DNA of 64,000 nt from Longilinea arvoryzae (GTDB lineage: Bacteria > Chloroflexota > Anaerolineae > Anaerolineales > Anaerolineaceae). Positions 26,035 through 36,782 of this stretch are shown here, piece after piece (the first letter of the stretch is position 1; every line of letters begins with the position of its first letter). The DNA lies in contig NZ_DF967972.1 in assembly GCF_001050235.1 (NCBI RefSeq), positions 1,724,241-1,788,240 on the forward strand. The letters are read 5' to 3'. The position numbers and the translations under genes were made by a program. The notes beneath the pieces are model-generated. The model was not told the DNA's origin, made no database searches, and saw only the letters and a list, made by a program, of their open reading frames with translations.

Positions 26035-27750
26035 GTGAAAAAAATCGAACTCCACTGGAAAAACGCGTTACGGAATCCGGACTGGATCGCCGGTCTGGTC
26101 CTGGCAATTCTATTCTGGGCGGCTCGCTACTGGCTGGTGGGCGGATTTGGCCTGTACGAGGATGACCTCACCATCGTGCCGAGCGCGGCCAGTATGAGCT
26201 TCGGTGAAGTGCTGAAATATATATGGGTGTATATCACTCATCTTTACGGGCATGCGCGCCCGCTCTCGGACAGCTTTATCTACCTGTTTTCGAACCTGGG
26301 CTGGCGCCTGGGAGGGTTGCGCGGAATCTATGGGCTGGGTTTCCTCCTCACCCTGGCAAACATCCTGCTGTTCTATGCCTTGATCCGGCGCGCAAGCAAC
26401 CCGAGCCTGGCCTTTCTGGCCGGTCTGGCTTACTGCCTGTATTCCGCCGACACGACGCAGGCGTTCCTGACTCATTCGCTGGGCGTGCAGCCCTCGATCA
26501 TCCTGTTGCTGTTGGCTGCGCACGCCTATCTTTCGCGAAAAAAATGGCTGGCCTATGTGCTGGCGTTTGTGATCCTGTTTAGCTACGAGACGCCTTTCCT
26601 GGTCTTTGTGGCGGTTCCCCTGTTACAACGCAAATGGGATCGCAAACTCCTCAAAGAATTCGTCTTGCATGCGCTGATCCTCGCGGCAATGCTGGGCGCG
26701 GTGTACCTGTTGCGTACGGCCGTGGGCGAAGGGCGCGTTGCCGGCCTGAGCGGTAAGGAGATCCTCAGCATCCCGCTGCAGCAGGTGATCAATGGCTCGC
26801 GCGTCAGCGTGACCCGTTATTTCCGGCTGGCGATCCAGGTGGCCCAACGGCTGCTCCAAAATCAAACCCAGGCTCTGCCGGTTTTGGTCGCGTTCGTGGC
26901 CTTGCTGGTCGTGATGGCGGTCAAAGTAAATCGTGAATTTACGAATGGGATTGTATCTGCCTTCAGCCAGATCCGGTTGCGGCCTGGAAATTTCCACATA
27001 CCCACGGAATTCGTGCAGTTGGGCCAGTTGTTGGTGTGCGGGCTGGTGATGGTGGCGGCGGCTTATCCGCTCACCTTTACGACCCAAGCGTTTGCCGTGC
27101 GCGGGCGGGAATCGCGCGTTCACCTGGCGGCCGTCCTGGGCAATGCATTATTGATGGGCATTTTACTCTACGCTGGCTTTGCGCTGGCCAAACGCCTGCG
27201 CATTTCATGGGTGGCCAGCCTGGTCTGGGCTGCCTGGTTGGCGCTGCTGGTGGGGTATGGTTTCGAAATTCAGGCGGATTATCAGAAGGCCTGGCAATTC
27301 CAGAAAGATTTCTGGCGCGAGCTGGTTCAAACCGCGCCAGACGCCGGAGAAAATACCGTCATTCTGGTCGAACCGGGCGGGCTGCAAGATTCGGTTCAGA
27401 TCGACGCCAACACCTGGAATGTGCCGCGCGTCCTGCCTCAGCTCTTCGAAATGCCGGTCGGGTGGGAAAATCCGCCCCGGGTTTACCGACTGCGCGAGCA
27501 GTGGAGGGAATATCTGGCGGCTTCGGAGACGGAATTTCTGGTGGACGACCGCACGGTCACCGCGCCGCCTTCGTTGTACGGCAAATTCCCCGCCGGGGAT
27601 GTGATCTTCATCGAGACCGCTTCCGGGAATTTCGTGCGGCACGAGGGGCCGTTAACGGTCGGTGGGATGACCTATGAATTGAGGCCGGCAGCCGAACCGG
27701 TTCTGCCGCAACTGCCGCATACGCTTCTGTATGGATTGTTGATGAAATAA
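26035..27750 (+). CDS. Polytopic membrane protein, GT-C-like
   Basis: The 571-residue protein starts at GTG 26035 and has about ten hydrophobic helices over residues 20-415, then a soluble domain of about 150 residues. The first loop carries YEDDLTIV, an acidic motif in the position used by GT-C glycosyltransferases. No sequence family is certain. It is followed 34 bases later by an SDR gene. Similar unassigned membrane proteins are encoded at 29425 and 33293, so the locus has several candidates for extracytoplasmic glycosyl transfer. Confidence 0.5.
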   Translation: MKKIELHWKNALRNPDWIAGLVLAILFWAARYWLVGGFGLYEDDLTIVPSAASMSFGEVLKYIWVYITHLYGHARPLSDSFIYLFSNLGWRLGGLRGIYGLGFLLTLANILLFYALIRRASNPSLAFLAGLAYCLYSADTTQAFLTHSLGVQPSIILLLLAAHAYLSRKKWLAYVLAFVILFSYETPFLVFVAVPLLQRKWDRKLLKEFVLHALILAAMLGAVYLLRTAVGEGRVAGLSGKEILSIPLQQVINGSRVSVTRYFRLAIQVAQRLLQNQTQALPVLVAFVALLVVMAVKVNREFTNGIVSAFSQIRLRPGNFHIPTEFVQLGQLLVCGLVMVAAAYPLTFTTQAFAVRGRESRVHLAAVLGNALLMGILLYAGFALAKRLRISWVASLVWAAWLALLVGYGFEIQADYQKAWQFQKDFWRELVQTAPDAGENTVILVEPGGLQDSVQIDANTWNVPRVLPQLFEMPVGWENPPRVYRLREQWREYLAASETEFLVDDRTVTAPPSLYGKFPAGDVIFIETASGNFVRHEGPLTVGGMTYELRPAAEPVLPQLPHTLLYGLLMK

Positions 27751-27784
27751 CGTGAATATTTCTGCTTCTCAAGGAGCAATACCA

Positions 27785-28552
<768 letters not shown>

Positions 28553-28612
28553 AACAGGCGGCATGGGCCTGAATCGTTCGAGTGAATCTGTCCATCCCAC
28601 CGGGAGATGCGC

Positions 28613-29422
28613 ATGAAATCGATGTTGAAGAAAATTACCCCGCAGCCTCTATGGAAGGCCGGTTCCGATTGCTACTGGGGGTGGCATAACCGCGGGCGGC
28701 ATACCTTCCTGCGCGGGCTCGATCCGCGCTGGCGGGAAAGCCAGCAGCGCCTGGAAAGTTTTCGCGAGAAACACGCCGGCCAACGCTGCTTCATCATGGG
28801 CAATGGTCCCAGCCTGCGTAATACGGATTTGAGCAAACTGCGCGGTGAAACGACCTTCGGCCTCAACCGCATCTATCTGGCCTTCCCGGAACTGGGCTTC
28901 AGTACCAGTTATCTGGTGGCCGTCAACGACCTGGTGCTGGAACAATGTCAGGCCGATTTCCGCGCCCTGAGCATGCCGAAATTTATCACCTGGCGCGAAC
29001 GCAAGGCCCTTTCCGGCGACCCGAACACGATCTTTGTGGACACGGATTTCACTGGCGAGGAAAACTTCAACGGCGACGCGACCGGGCGATTGTTCGAAGG
29101 CTTCACGGTTACCTATGTGGCCCTGCAACTGGCTTTTTTCATGGGTTTCAAACAGGCCATCCTGATCGGGGTGGACCATAATTTCGTCACCCAGGGACCG
29201 GCCAATCAGGCCGTGGTTTCCCAGGGCGATGACCCCAACCATTTTACGCCCAACTACTTTGGCGCGGGTTTCAAATGGCAATTGCCGGATCTGGCGGGCT
29301 CCGAACGCGCTTACCGCCTGGCGCGCCAGGCCTATGAAGCCGCCGGGCGCAGCGTGGTGGATGCCACCGTGGGCGGCAAGCTCACCGTCTTTCCCAAAAC
29401 CGATTACCTTTCCCTATTCTGA
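28613..29422 (+). CDS. DUF115 / Maf-like (MptE-like fold) protein, candidate nonulosonate transferase
   Basis: The predicted 269-residue protein has FIMGNGPSLRNTDL near residue 58, FGLNRIYLAF, and FMGFKQAILIGVDHNF, the pattern of the DUF115 family. That family includes motility-associated factors (Maf), which attach pseudaminic or legionaminic acid to flagellin in Campylobacter and relatives, and it resembles GT42 sialyltransferases. No flagellar gene is in the window, so here it probably transfers a nonulosonate to another surface acceptor. I chose ATG 28613 because GGGAG at 28602-28606 is 6 bases away; ATG 28607 touches it. Confidence 0.68.
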   Translation: MKSMLKKITPQPLWKAGSDCYWGWHNRGRHTFLRGLDPRWRESQQRLESFREKHAGQRCFIMGNGPSLRNTDLSKLRGETTFGLNRIYLAFPELGFSTSYLVAVNDLVLEQCQADFRALSMPKFITWRERKALSGDPNTIFVDTDFTGEENFNGDATGRLFEGFTVTYVALQLAFFMGFKQAILIGVDHNFVTQGPANQAVVSQGDDPNHFTPNYFGAGFKWQLPDLAGSERAYRLARQAYEAAGRSVVDATVGGKLTVFPKTDYLSLF

Positions 29423-29424
29423 GG

Positions 29425-31458
29425 ATGAGACTGGCGATGATTCTGGCGTTCCTCCCTCCCTCGGTCCTCCTGCTCATCTGGCTGGCGATTCCTGGCAAAA
29501 CCGGACGCACCGGCCAGCGCCGGGCATTCTTTTACGCTGCCGCCATCTGGGGAACCTGGCTGGCCCTGGCGAGCGAACTGCTGGGCGCCTTCCACCAACT
29601 CCGTTTCACCGGGTTGTTGATCGTCTGGCTGCTGCCGTTGGCCCTTCTGTTGGGACTGCCGGGATTGAGGCACTCGATCTGGCGAGGCAAGGACCGGGTG
29701 CTGATGGGCATTCGATCGGTTCGCGATTGGACTGCATTCGAGAAATGCCTGTTGGGCGGTCTGATCCTCGAAGCCCTGCTGCTGTTGGCCATCGCCTGGA
29801 TGGCGCCGCCCAATACGAACGACGCCATGCAGTATCATCTGGCGCGGGTGATGCACTGGCTGCAGGACGGCAGCCTGGCGCATTACCCGGCTGCCATCGA
29901 CCGCCAGTTATGGCAGCCGCCCTGGGCCGAACTGGCCATTCTGAATCTGATGGGTCTGTCCGGCAGCGACCGCTGGGCGAACCTGGTGCAATGGTCGGCT
30001 TTCCTCGGCTGCTGGGTGGGCGTTTCCGGGCTGGCGACCAGCCTGGGCGCCGGACGAAAAGGGCAACTGCTGGCGGCCTGGACCTGTGCGCTGCTGCCGA
30101 TGGGAATTTTGCAGGCAACCGGCGCGCAGAATGACCTGGTGGCTGCGTTCTGGCTGCTGGGGGTTCTGATGGTGGTGGTGAAGGCGCATCAAGGTTGCCG
30201 GGAGATAGTTGCCAACGGTTTTGCCGGGTTAGGCTGGCCGGAATGGGGCATTCTGGGACTTACTGTTGGGCTTGGGTTGCTGACCAAGGGAACCTTTGCG
30301 CTCTTCGTGCTGCCGGCGCTGGTCTGGGTGCTGGTTTCAGCGCTGCGTGCCATCCGGGCGCGTTCGGGCGGCCGGTCTGGCGGGAAGGCCTGGTTGAGAC
30401 TGTCCGGGGTGATCCTGCTGGGCGCTGCCTGCGTGGTTTTGCTCAACGGGTCGCATTGGGCGCGCAATTGGCAGTCGTACGGCAGCCCGTTTGGGCCGCA
30501 GGTTTCGCAAAATTCGCTGAAGAACCAGCCCCTCGGGGCGGCGGCATTGTATTCCAACACGCTGCGGAACGCCGCCCAGCAATTGGCCATGCCGGTGGGC
30601 AAGATCAACGTGCTGATTCAGGCCGCGGTTCAGAAACTGCACGCCTGGGTTGGACTGGATGTCAACGAGCCGGGATTCACACACACGCCCGGCGATAACG
30701 CCGGCTTCATGGTCAAGTATTCGAACAAGAATGAAGAACTGGCCGGCAGCCCGCTGGATTTCGGATTGATCTTCCTGGCGCTGGGCTTCGCCGTGTTTGC
30801 GCGCAAGAAGAATGCGCTGGCGATATTCTTCGGCGCTGTCCTGGTGGCGGCTTTTTTGCTGTACTCTTTCTTTTTCAACTGGCAAACCTGGGGCAACCGC
30901 CTGTTCCTGCCGCTCTACGTGGCCGGGACAGTCCTGGTCGGCGGCTGGCTGGAGCGCTGGCATTGGGCCGGCCGGGGATTGGCGGCGATCGTTTTGTTGG
31001 CGGTTGCGCTGCCCGCCCTGTTTCTCAACACTTCCCGCCCGGTATTGGCCTGGCAGAAGGCCCCTCAGACTCCCTTCAGCGTGTTTACCGCCAGCCGCGG
31101 GTACCTGCAGTTCGTGAATTCCCCTGAGCAGTACAATGCCTGGATTTCGCTTTCGGAGGAATTAAAACAGCGCGCCCCTCAATGTGCCCAGGTGGGGTAC
31201 TGGTTGGGCCCGGGCCAGGCGGAATACGCCCTGTGGACACTGCTGTCGCCGACCGCGAAGGAACGCCGGCTTGAGTTCATCGACCTGGCAGCTCCCCGGA
31301 GCGCCGGGGTGGGCGGCATTGCGTATCCAGCCGGTGAATTTGACCCGTGTGCCATTATTTCCACGCGCTTCGATTACAATCAGGATATCCCCGGTTATTT
31401 TCTGGCCGCCGGGCATTCGGGCAGCCAGCTCTATCTGCGAAACGATCTAAAACAATGA
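29425..31458 (+). CDS. GT-C-type membrane glycosyltransferase (ArnT/PMT-like)
   Basis: The 677-residue protein has about twelve hydrophobic helices. A conserved acidic loop, [18 protein letters not shown], follows an early helix, and [10 protein letters not shown] follows it, as in GT39/83-like family members that use polyprenyl-phosphate sugars at the outer face of the membrane. A C-terminal soluble domain of about 130 residues follows. The start ATG 29425 is directly behind GAGG; ATG 29437 is an alternative. The stop overlaps the next start. The donor is unknown. Confidence 0.66.
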   Translation: MRLAMILAFLPPSVLLLIWLAIPGKTGRTGQRRAFFYAAAIWGTWLALASELLGAFHQLRFTGLLIVWLLPLALLLGLPGLRHSIWRGKDRVLMGIRSVRDWTAFEKCLLGGLILEALLLLAIAWMAPPNTNDAMQYHLARVMHWLQDGSLAHYPAAIDRQLWQPPWAELAILNLMGLSGSDRWANLVQWSAFLGCWVGVSGLATSLGAGRKGQLLAAWTCALLPMGILQATGAQNDLVAAFWLLGVLMVVVKAHQGCREIVANGFAGLGWPEWGILGLTVGLGLLTKGTFALFVLPALVWVLVSALRAIRARSGGRSGGKAWLRLSGVILLGAACVVLLNGSHWARNWQSYGSPFGPQVSQNSLKNQPLGAAALYSNTLRNAAQQLAMPVGKINVLIQAAVQKLHAWVGLDVNEPGFTHTPGDNAGFMVKYSNKNEELAGSPLDFGLIFLALGFAVFARKKNALAIFFGAVLVAAFLLYSFFFNWQTWGNRLFLPLYVAGTVLVGGWLERWHWAGRGLAAIVLLAVALPALFLNTSRPVLAWQKAPQTPFSVFTASRGYLQFVNSPEQYNAWISLSEELKQRAPQCAQVGYWLGPGQAEYALWTLLSPTAKERRLEFIDLAAPRSAGVGGIAYPAGEFDPCAIISTRFDYNQDIPGYFLAAGHSGSQLYLRNDLKQ

Positions 31459-32438
31459 TCAACGGCCCTCTGGTTAGCATCGTAATTCCTTCCTACAATC
31501 AGGCGCGCTTCCTCGAAGAAACGCTGCGCACCGTGTTCTTCCAGGATTACACCCACCTCGAAGTGCTGGTGGTGGATGGCGGTTCGACGGACGGCAGCGA
31601 TGAGATCATCCAGCGCTACGCCGACCGGCTGGCCTGGTGGGTCTCGGAGCCGGACAACGGCCAGGCAGACGCGATCAACAAGGGGTTGGCACGCGCGCGG
31701 GGCGAGTTCGTCGCCTGGATCAATTCGGATGATCTGTACTACGGCCCAACCGTCGTGCGCCGGGCGGTCCAGGTGCTGCTGGCCCATCCCGAGGCCGGTA
31801 TGGCCTACGGCGACGGCGTCATGGTGGACGCCGATCTCAACCTGCTGGACTGGCATCCCTACCGGCAGTATGAACTGGTCGATCTGCTGGCCTTCAACGT
31901 GCTCCTGCAGCCGGCGGTGTTCATGCGCCGAACCGCGCTGGAAGCAGTCGGTTTTCTACGCCCGGAGTTGAACCTGATTCTGGATCATGAATTGTGGCTG
32001 CGCATGGCGGCGCATTCCCCGATCGTGCATGAAAGCGAAGTCTGGGCGGTGGAGCGCACCCACGAATCGGCCAAGACCATCGCACTGGCCGCGACCTTTG
32101 TGGACGAAGCCTTCAACCTGGTGAAAAAATTGGAAGACGATCCGGCCTTCGCGGCCACGATTCGCGCCAATCGCAAGAAGGTCTACGGCGGGCTGCACAT
32201 CTTCGCCGGACGGCGTTTGATCGACGCCGGGCAGCCCCGCCAGGCCGTCCGCCATTTCTGGCAGGCCTACCGGCTCTCGCCGGGGATGACCCTGCAGGTG
32301 TGGTTCAAAGTCGTCCAGGCCCTGGGCGGCGCAATCGGATTGGGCGGATTGTTCACCACGTTCCGCAACGTACGCCGCATGGCGCAGCATAGCGGTCAGC
32401 ACCTGGTGATCACGCAAAAAGATGTGCGCTGGAAATAA
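31455..32438 (+). CDS. Glycosyltransferase family 2 (first of a tandem pair)
   Basis: The predicted 327-residue GT-A enzyme starts [19 protein letters not shown]. It has VDGGSTDGS with the UDP-binding aspartate and [10 protein letters not shown] as the metal-binding motif. ATG 31455 overlaps the preceding stop (ATGA), which decides the start. Its first 170 residues closely match the gene at 32507, so the two arose by duplication; the C-terminal 80 residues here are extra. It probably adds a residue to the repeat unit. Confidence 0.85.
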   Translation: MINGPLVSIVIPSYNQARFLEETLRTVFFQDYTHLEVLVVDGGSTDGSDEIIQRYADRLAWWVSEPDNGQADAINKGLARARGEFVAWINSDDLYYGPTVVRRAVQVLLAHPEAGMAYGDGVMVDADLNLLDWHPYRQYELVDLLAFNVLLQPAVFMRRTALEAVGFLRPELNLILDHELWLRMAAHSPIVHESEVWAVERTHESAKTIALAATFVDEAFNLVKKLEDDPAFAATIRANRKKVYGGLHIFAGRRLIDAGQPRQAVRHFWQAYRLSPGMTLQVWFKVVQALGGAIGLGGLFTTFRNVRRMAQHSGQHLVITQKDVRWK

Positions 32439-32506
32439 CCTGAAGCAGAGTGCGCCGCCAATGGCGGGATGCATCTGCAATGATTGGCCTGAATGGTGAG
32501 AACCCG

Positions 32507-33283
32507 ATGAATGAAATCCCGCTGGTTTCGATCGTAACCCCTTCGTTCAATCAAGCGGCTTTTTTAGAAGAAACAATTCGCTCGGTGCTGGAGCAGGATT
32601 ATCCGCGTATCGAATATATCCTTATCGACGGCGGCTCGACGGACGGCTCGCTGGAGATCATCCAACGCTACGCCAATCGATTGGCCTATTGGGTTTCCGA
32701 ACGCGACCGAGGTCAGACGGAGGCCATCAACAAGGGCTTCGCGCGGGCGCAGGGTTCCATCCTGGCCTGGCTGAACTCGGATGATACCTACCAGCCGGGC
32801 GCGGTGCGCGAGGCTGTGGAATTTCTGCGGACGCACCCGGAAGCCGGCATGGTCTACGGCGATGGAAATTTCATCGACGAGCACGACCGGGTCATCGGGC
32901 GTTTCCCGTCGGCGCAAACGGATTTGAAGAAGCTGCGCCGAGGGTATGTGCACGTTTGCCAGCAGTCATCCTTCTTTCGGGCCGGGTTGTGGCAAGAGGT
33001 TGGGCCGTTGGATCCCAGCTTTTATTTCGCGATGGATTACGATCTGTGGGTGCGCCTGGCGCAGCGCGCGCCGCTGGTCTACCTGCCGTGCACCTGGGCC
33101 AATTTTCGCCTGCATTCGGATGCCAAGACCATCAATGCCGACGACCGCTGCTGGCCGGAGATGCTGCGCGTGCATTACCGCGACGGCGGTAAGTGGCTTT
33201 CGCCAATTGTGCTGAAATACTACATCCGCAAACTGGTCGCGCCGCTCTTGAACTGGCGGCGGCGCAGGCTGTTTACGCGTTAG
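32507..33283 (+). CDS. Glycosyltransferase family 2 (second of a tandem pair)
   Basis: The predicted 258-residue GT-A enzyme has [28 protein letters not shown] and AWLNSDDTY at the same positions as the preceding gene product. ATG 32507 is preferred because a GGTGAG element lies 6 bases upstream. The shorter C-terminus ends in a basic helix. The gene follows its paralogue after 68 bases and precedes a membrane protein gene by 9 bases. Confidence 0.85.
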   Translation: MNEIPLVSIVTPSFNQAAFLEETIRSVLEQDYPRIEYILIDGGSTDGSLEIIQRYANRLAYWVSERDRGQTEAINKGFARAQGSILAWLNSDDTYQPGAVREAVEFLRTHPEAGMVYGDGNFIDEHDRVIGRFPSAQTDLKKLRRGYVHVCQQSSFFRAGLWQEVGPLDPSFYFAMDYDLWVRLAQRAPLVYLPCTWANFRLHSDAKTINADDRCWPEMLRVHYRDGGKWLSPIVLKYYIRKLVAPLLNWRRRRLFTR

Positions 33284-33292
33284 GAGGGGGAT

Positions 33293-34744
33293 TTGAAATC
33301 GACATTACAGAAGGCCTTGAAAATCGGGTGGGGAGCGACTGCGGCGGGTTTTCTGGCGGCGTTGGGAATGTACGCCTGGATTGGTTCCTTCATGCGTTTT
33401 ATGGGGGATGATTATTGCTACGGTATGGTCCTGGCGCAGAAAGGTTTCTGGCAGGCGCAGTGGTATTCCTATGTATATCCCACGCCGTATACAGGCGATC
33501 GTTTTTCGCTGACCTTCTTCTCGGACCTGTTCCATCTTTTCGGGCCCGGGTTTACCGGCTGGCTTGCCGGCCTGACCCTGGCGTTGTGGATCAGCGGTCT
33601 GGCGCTGACCTTTCGCCAGATCACCCGTCTGCTGCGCCGGGATGCGATGCCGGTTCTGTGGATGGCGGGCGCAGCCGCATTTGCATTTTTCGTGTTGTAC
33701 CAGGCGCCTGACCTGGCAGAGAGTTTCTATTGGCGGTCGGGAATGTTGCCCTATTTCATGCCCCTGATTGGCGACACCTGGCTGGCCGCCCTGCTGCTGG
33801 CTTCGATTCAAAAGGAACACTCTGCCTGGCCTGAAGTGTTGGGAATCGGCCTGTTGGCCTTTGTGAATTCGGGCTTCTCGGAAACTGCGGTGGCGTTTCA
33901 GGTTGGCGGATTGGGTGTAGGTCTGGTGGCGGCATTGATCTTGGACAAGGGCCGAAAAACAGCCGGGCGATCCTGGAAACGGATCGGTGTTGCGATGGTT
34001 GGGACACTGGCCGCCATGGTTGTCATGCTGTTATCTCCCAGTAATACCGCTCGTTTGAATACCCTGCCGGATTCTCTGGGTTTTTGGCCATCCATAAGAG
34101 ACTCGCTGCAATACGGGTTGGATTTTACACTCGAGAGCCTGCGCGGGTTACCCGTGCCCACTCTGCTGGGATTGGTCTTCTCCTCTGCGCTGGGGCTCGA
34201 GATGGCCGACGGGCAGACATCGCGATTGCGAGTATCCTGGTGGCAAGGGTTGTTGGGGACCGCCCTGATCCTTGGGTTTGGTTTTGCACTGGTGGTGTGC
34301 AGCATGGCGCCCAGCGTTTTCATCCAAACCTGGTACCCGGAACCCCGCGCGCTTATCGTCTCGCGTTTCGGGCTGGAATTGACCCTATTCAGCCTGGGTG
34401 GATGGATCGGATGGTTCCTGCGTGGGGTTATTTCCAGTGAATCCCCAATTCGACTGATTCGCGTCGTCGCCGTGTTGGCGGCGTTGGTTTGCGCGGTTTA
34501 TGGCGTACGTGGCGCGGCCCGGCCCCTAGTTGATCTACCTGCCTATCACCAATATGCAGCCCAATGGGACCAGCGTGATGCACAAATCCGTCTGGAAGCC
34601 AAAGACGGGGTGCGTGACGTGAAGGTTGTGGGGTTGTCGCACCTGCTCTTGCGCGGCGGGGATTTCAATACAGATGCCGGTCACTGGTATAACAATTGCG
34701 CCGCCGGTTATTACGGCGTTGATTCCATCCGGGCGTTACCGTAA
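33293..34744 (+). CDS. Polytopic membrane protein (possible DUF6056-like)
   Basis: The 483-residue protein starts at TTG 33293 behind GGAGG at 33283-33287. About ten hydrophobic helices span most of its length, and the first loop carries MGDDYCYG, similar to a family of uncharacterised membrane proteins found with polysaccharide genes. It is the last gene of the glycan locus; 190 bases without a gene follow. No catalytic residue can be assigned, though the acidic loop is where GT-C enzymes place their catalytic Asp. Confidence 0.5.
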   Translation: MKSTLQKALKIGWGATAAGFLAALGMYAWIGSFMRFMGDDYCYGMVLAQKGFWQAQWYSYVYPTPYTGDRFSLTFFSDLFHLFGPGFTGWLAGLTLALWISGLALTFRQITRLLRRDAMPVLWMAGAAAFAFFVLYQAPDLAESFYWRSGMLPYFMPLIGDTWLAALLLASIQKEHSAWPEVLGIGLLAFVNSGFSETAVAFQVGGLGVGLVAALILDKGRKTAGRSWKRIGVAMVGTLAAMVVMLLSPSNTARLNTLPDSLGFWPSIRDSLQYGLDFTLESLRGLPVPTLLGLVFSSALGLEMADGQTSRLRVSWWQGLLGTALILGFGFALVVCSMAPSVFIQTWYPEPRALIVSRFGLELTLFSLGGWIGWFLRGVISSESPIRLIRVVAVLAALVCAVYGVRGAARPLVDLPAYHQYAAQWDQRDAQIRLEAKDGVRDVKVVGLSHLLLRGGDFNTDAGHWYNNCAAGYYGVDSIRALP

Positions 34745-34934
34745 AAAATAGGTCTTCTTTGTACGAATCGCTTTCTGGCAGGAAGCGGGCAAAGTGGAAT
34801 TTAATTTGATATAATTTATCAACAAATAAACATATTCCACGCAAGTGTGAATGCTGTTCTACGGATTGAAAGAGCCTTCCCTGGCTCACCGCACCTGAGG
34901 AGACGGTTGGCTTCAGCCAGCCGAAGGAGTGAAA

Positions 34935-36278
34935 ATGACCTACCTGCCGTACAGGATGCGATCCATCCTCTTTTTAACTGTTGTCTCGGCATTCATCCTG
35001 GCAATTTCTCTTACGGCCTGTGCTGCAGCGCCTGCCGGCTCACCCGTGAGCAGCGAACCCACGGCTTCGCAGACCGCGCCAGCCTATCCTGCTCCCGGCG
35101 AAACGGCTTCCACCCAGCCTGCGGCAGGCACTCCCGCGACAGGATATCCTGCACCTCAAAGCGGCAGTACCTCGACCGCGGCGCCGCAGCCCGCGGCAAG
35201 TGCGACATCCGTCGATCGTTTTCCGGACCCGGCCGCGTTCGAATGGAAGAAGCTGGCGGAAGGCATCGAGCGGCCAACCGACGTGACCGATCCGGGCAAC
35301 GGTGCATTATGGGTGTTATCCCAGGTCGGGCGGATTTTGCAGGTACGCGACGGGCAGTTGAGTGAGGTGATGGACATCCGCGACCGCATTAAGTCATCCG
35401 GCGAGGAACAGGGCCTGTTGGGGATTGCCCTGGATCCGAAGTTCACGGATAACCGGTTTTTCTATGTCAATTATACGGATTTGTCGGGCAATACTGTCAT
35501 CGCGCGCTTTACGGCGGCGGCCGATTTTAAAACTGCCGATCCAAACAGTGAAGAGAAGTTGATCCAGGTCCAGCAGCCCTACGCCAATCACAACGGCGGC
35601 GGCATGGCATTCGGACCGGACGGGCTGCTGTACCTCGGCCTCGGCGACGGCGGCTCGGGCGGCGACCCGCACAATAACGCCCAATCCACGAACACATTGC
35701 TGGGCAAACTGCTGCGCATCGACGTCAGCCAGGGGCAGGCATATACCATCCCGCCCACCAACCCTTATGCCGGAGGCGGGGGTAAGCCGGAGATTTATGC
35801 CCTTGGCCTGCGCAACCCGTGGCGTTTCTCGTTCGACCGCGCCACCGGCGACCTGTATATTGCCGATGTCGGCCAGGATCAGTACGAAGAGGTGGATTTC
35901 GAGCCGGCCGGCAGCCAGCCGGGCGCGAATTTCGGCTGGCGGTTGCGCGAGGGAATGCATCCTTATGATGGCTATGCTTCAGATGGAGCGAACCTGGTCG
36001 ACCCGATCTGGGAATACGACCACAGCCAGGGCTGTTCGATCACCGGTGGGTTTGTCTATCGCGGCGAAGCGTTGCCTGAATTTTCCGGCATCTATCTGGC
36101 CGGCGATTTCTGCACCGGGACGATCTGGGGGCTGTTGCGCGCTGCGGACGGAACCTGGCAATCGCAGGTGTTGTGGACCCATCAGGGCAACCTGACCTCC
36201 TTTGGCCAGGACCGGTCGGGTGAATTGTATTACCTGAACCAGTATAACGGCGGCCTATACCAACTGGTCCGAAAATGA
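34935..36278 (+). CDS. PQQ-dependent aldose sugar dehydrogenase-like lipoprotein
   Basis: The predicted 447-residue protein has an N-terminal signal with lipobox LTAC (about residue 30), then a Ser/Thr/Pro/Ala-rich linker to about residue 95. A glucose/sorbosone dehydrogenase beta-propeller follows (LWVLSQVGRIL, EQGLLGIALDP, NHNGGGMAFGPDGLLYLGLGDGG, YALGLRNPWRFSFD, IADVGQDQYEEV). The H-N-G-G-G and G-L-R-N-P-W-R segments match the soluble aldose dehydrogenase (YliI-like) family. AAGGAG at 34924-34929 supports ATG 34935. A TATAAT at 34810-34815 in an AT-rich stretch may be its promoter. PQQ dependence is assumed from the family. Confidence 0.85.
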   Translation: MTYLPYRMRSILFLTVVSAFILAISLTACAAAPAGSPVSSEPTASQTAPAYPAPGETASTQPAAGTPATGYPAPQSGSTSTAAPQPAASATSVDRFPDPAAFEWKKLAEGIERPTDVTDPGNGALWVLSQVGRILQVRDGQLSEVMDIRDRIKSSGEEQGLLGIALDPKFTDNRFFYVNYTDLSGNTVIARFTAAADFKTADPNSEEKLIQVQQPYANHNGGGMAFGPDGLLYLGLGDGGSGGDPHNNAQSTNTLLGKLLRIDVSQGQAYTIPPTNPYAGGGGKPEIYALGLRNPWRFSFDRATGDLYIADVGQDQYEEVDFEPAGSQPGANFGWRLREGMHPYDGYASDGANLVDPIWEYDHSQGCSITGGFVYRGEALPEFSGIYLAGDFCTGTIWGLLRAADGTWQSQVLWTHQGNLTSFGQDRSGELYYLNQYNGGLYQLVRK

Positions 36279-36391
36279 CGGCGATGGGCCGAACGTCAGC
36301 CGGATTGAGGATGCCCGTCACTAGAATGGCCGGGGAGAATCCGTTATATTCTCGAATAGGATAAATATTGTAGGCATTCTGGAGGTGTCTT

Positions 36392-36658
36392 GTGGCGGTT
36401 AAGATGTGGGAACCGATCAAAGTTCAATACTGCGACCACGCCGGCTGTGAAGTAGCCCTGGAGGCCGAAGTCGTATACCCCGCGGAAACCCTACCCGATC
36501 AGCCGCGCCTGGGCGCACACCGCTGCTCGCATGGGGCAATTTGCAGCCAGATGGATAAACCGGCCTGTTTGTGGGCGGGAACCAATCCGGGTTACGACCC
36601 TTTCAATGAAAGGTCCTTTGTTATGACCACAGAGCCACAGAGTTCACACAGAGGCTAG
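36392..36658 (+). CDS. Small Cys/His-containing protein of unknown function
   Basis: The 88-residue frame starts at GTG 36392, five bases behind GGAGGTG (36381-36387), which is a strong ribosome site. Four Cys and two His (CDHAGC near residue 14, HRCSH near 43, C51 and C58) could form a small zinc site. The last eleven codons lie inside the ACCACAGAG repeat element at 36626, so the original C-terminus may have been replaced when the repeat arrived. I do not recognise a family. The start signals make a real gene more likely than not. Confidence 0.45.
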   Translation: MAVKMWEPIKVQYCDHAGCEVALEAEVVYPAETLPDQPRLGAHRCSHGAICSQMDKPACLWAGTNPGYDPFNERSFVMTTEPQSSHRG

Positions 36659-36698
36659 AAGATCGAGAAAACTGAACCCTTCGAAGGCTGTGTGGTTT
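36626..36698 (+). repeat. Fold-back repeat with ACCACAGAG-type ends
   Basis: The left end ACCACAGAGCC (36626-36636) pairs with the right end GGCTGTGTGGTT (36686-36697) with one mismatch. Between them are further CACAGAG copies. A related element lies at 57389-57518. The type resembles short ACCACAGAG-rich dispersed repeats reported in many genomes. Confidence 0.5.
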
Positions 36699-36731
36699 TG
36701 CTTTGTCCAGAAGGTCGAAATACGTTATGTA

Positions 36732-36765
36732 AAAAGCCGGACACCCATTTGGGTGTCCGGCTTTT
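36732..36765. terminator. Bidirectional intrinsic terminator
   Basis: A perfect 15-base stem has AAAAGCCGGACACCC at 36732-36746, a four-base loop, and its complement at 36751-36765, giving T-runs on either strand. It lies 18 bases past the kbl stop on the minus strand and after the small + strand gene, so it probably ends both. Confidence 0.9.
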
Positions 36766-36782
36766 GATGCTCGACAGTGAGA

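Noticed and set aside
34745..34934. Rho-independent terminator after the last glycan gene
   Set aside because: The hairpin near 34770-34788 has mismatches and no T-run.
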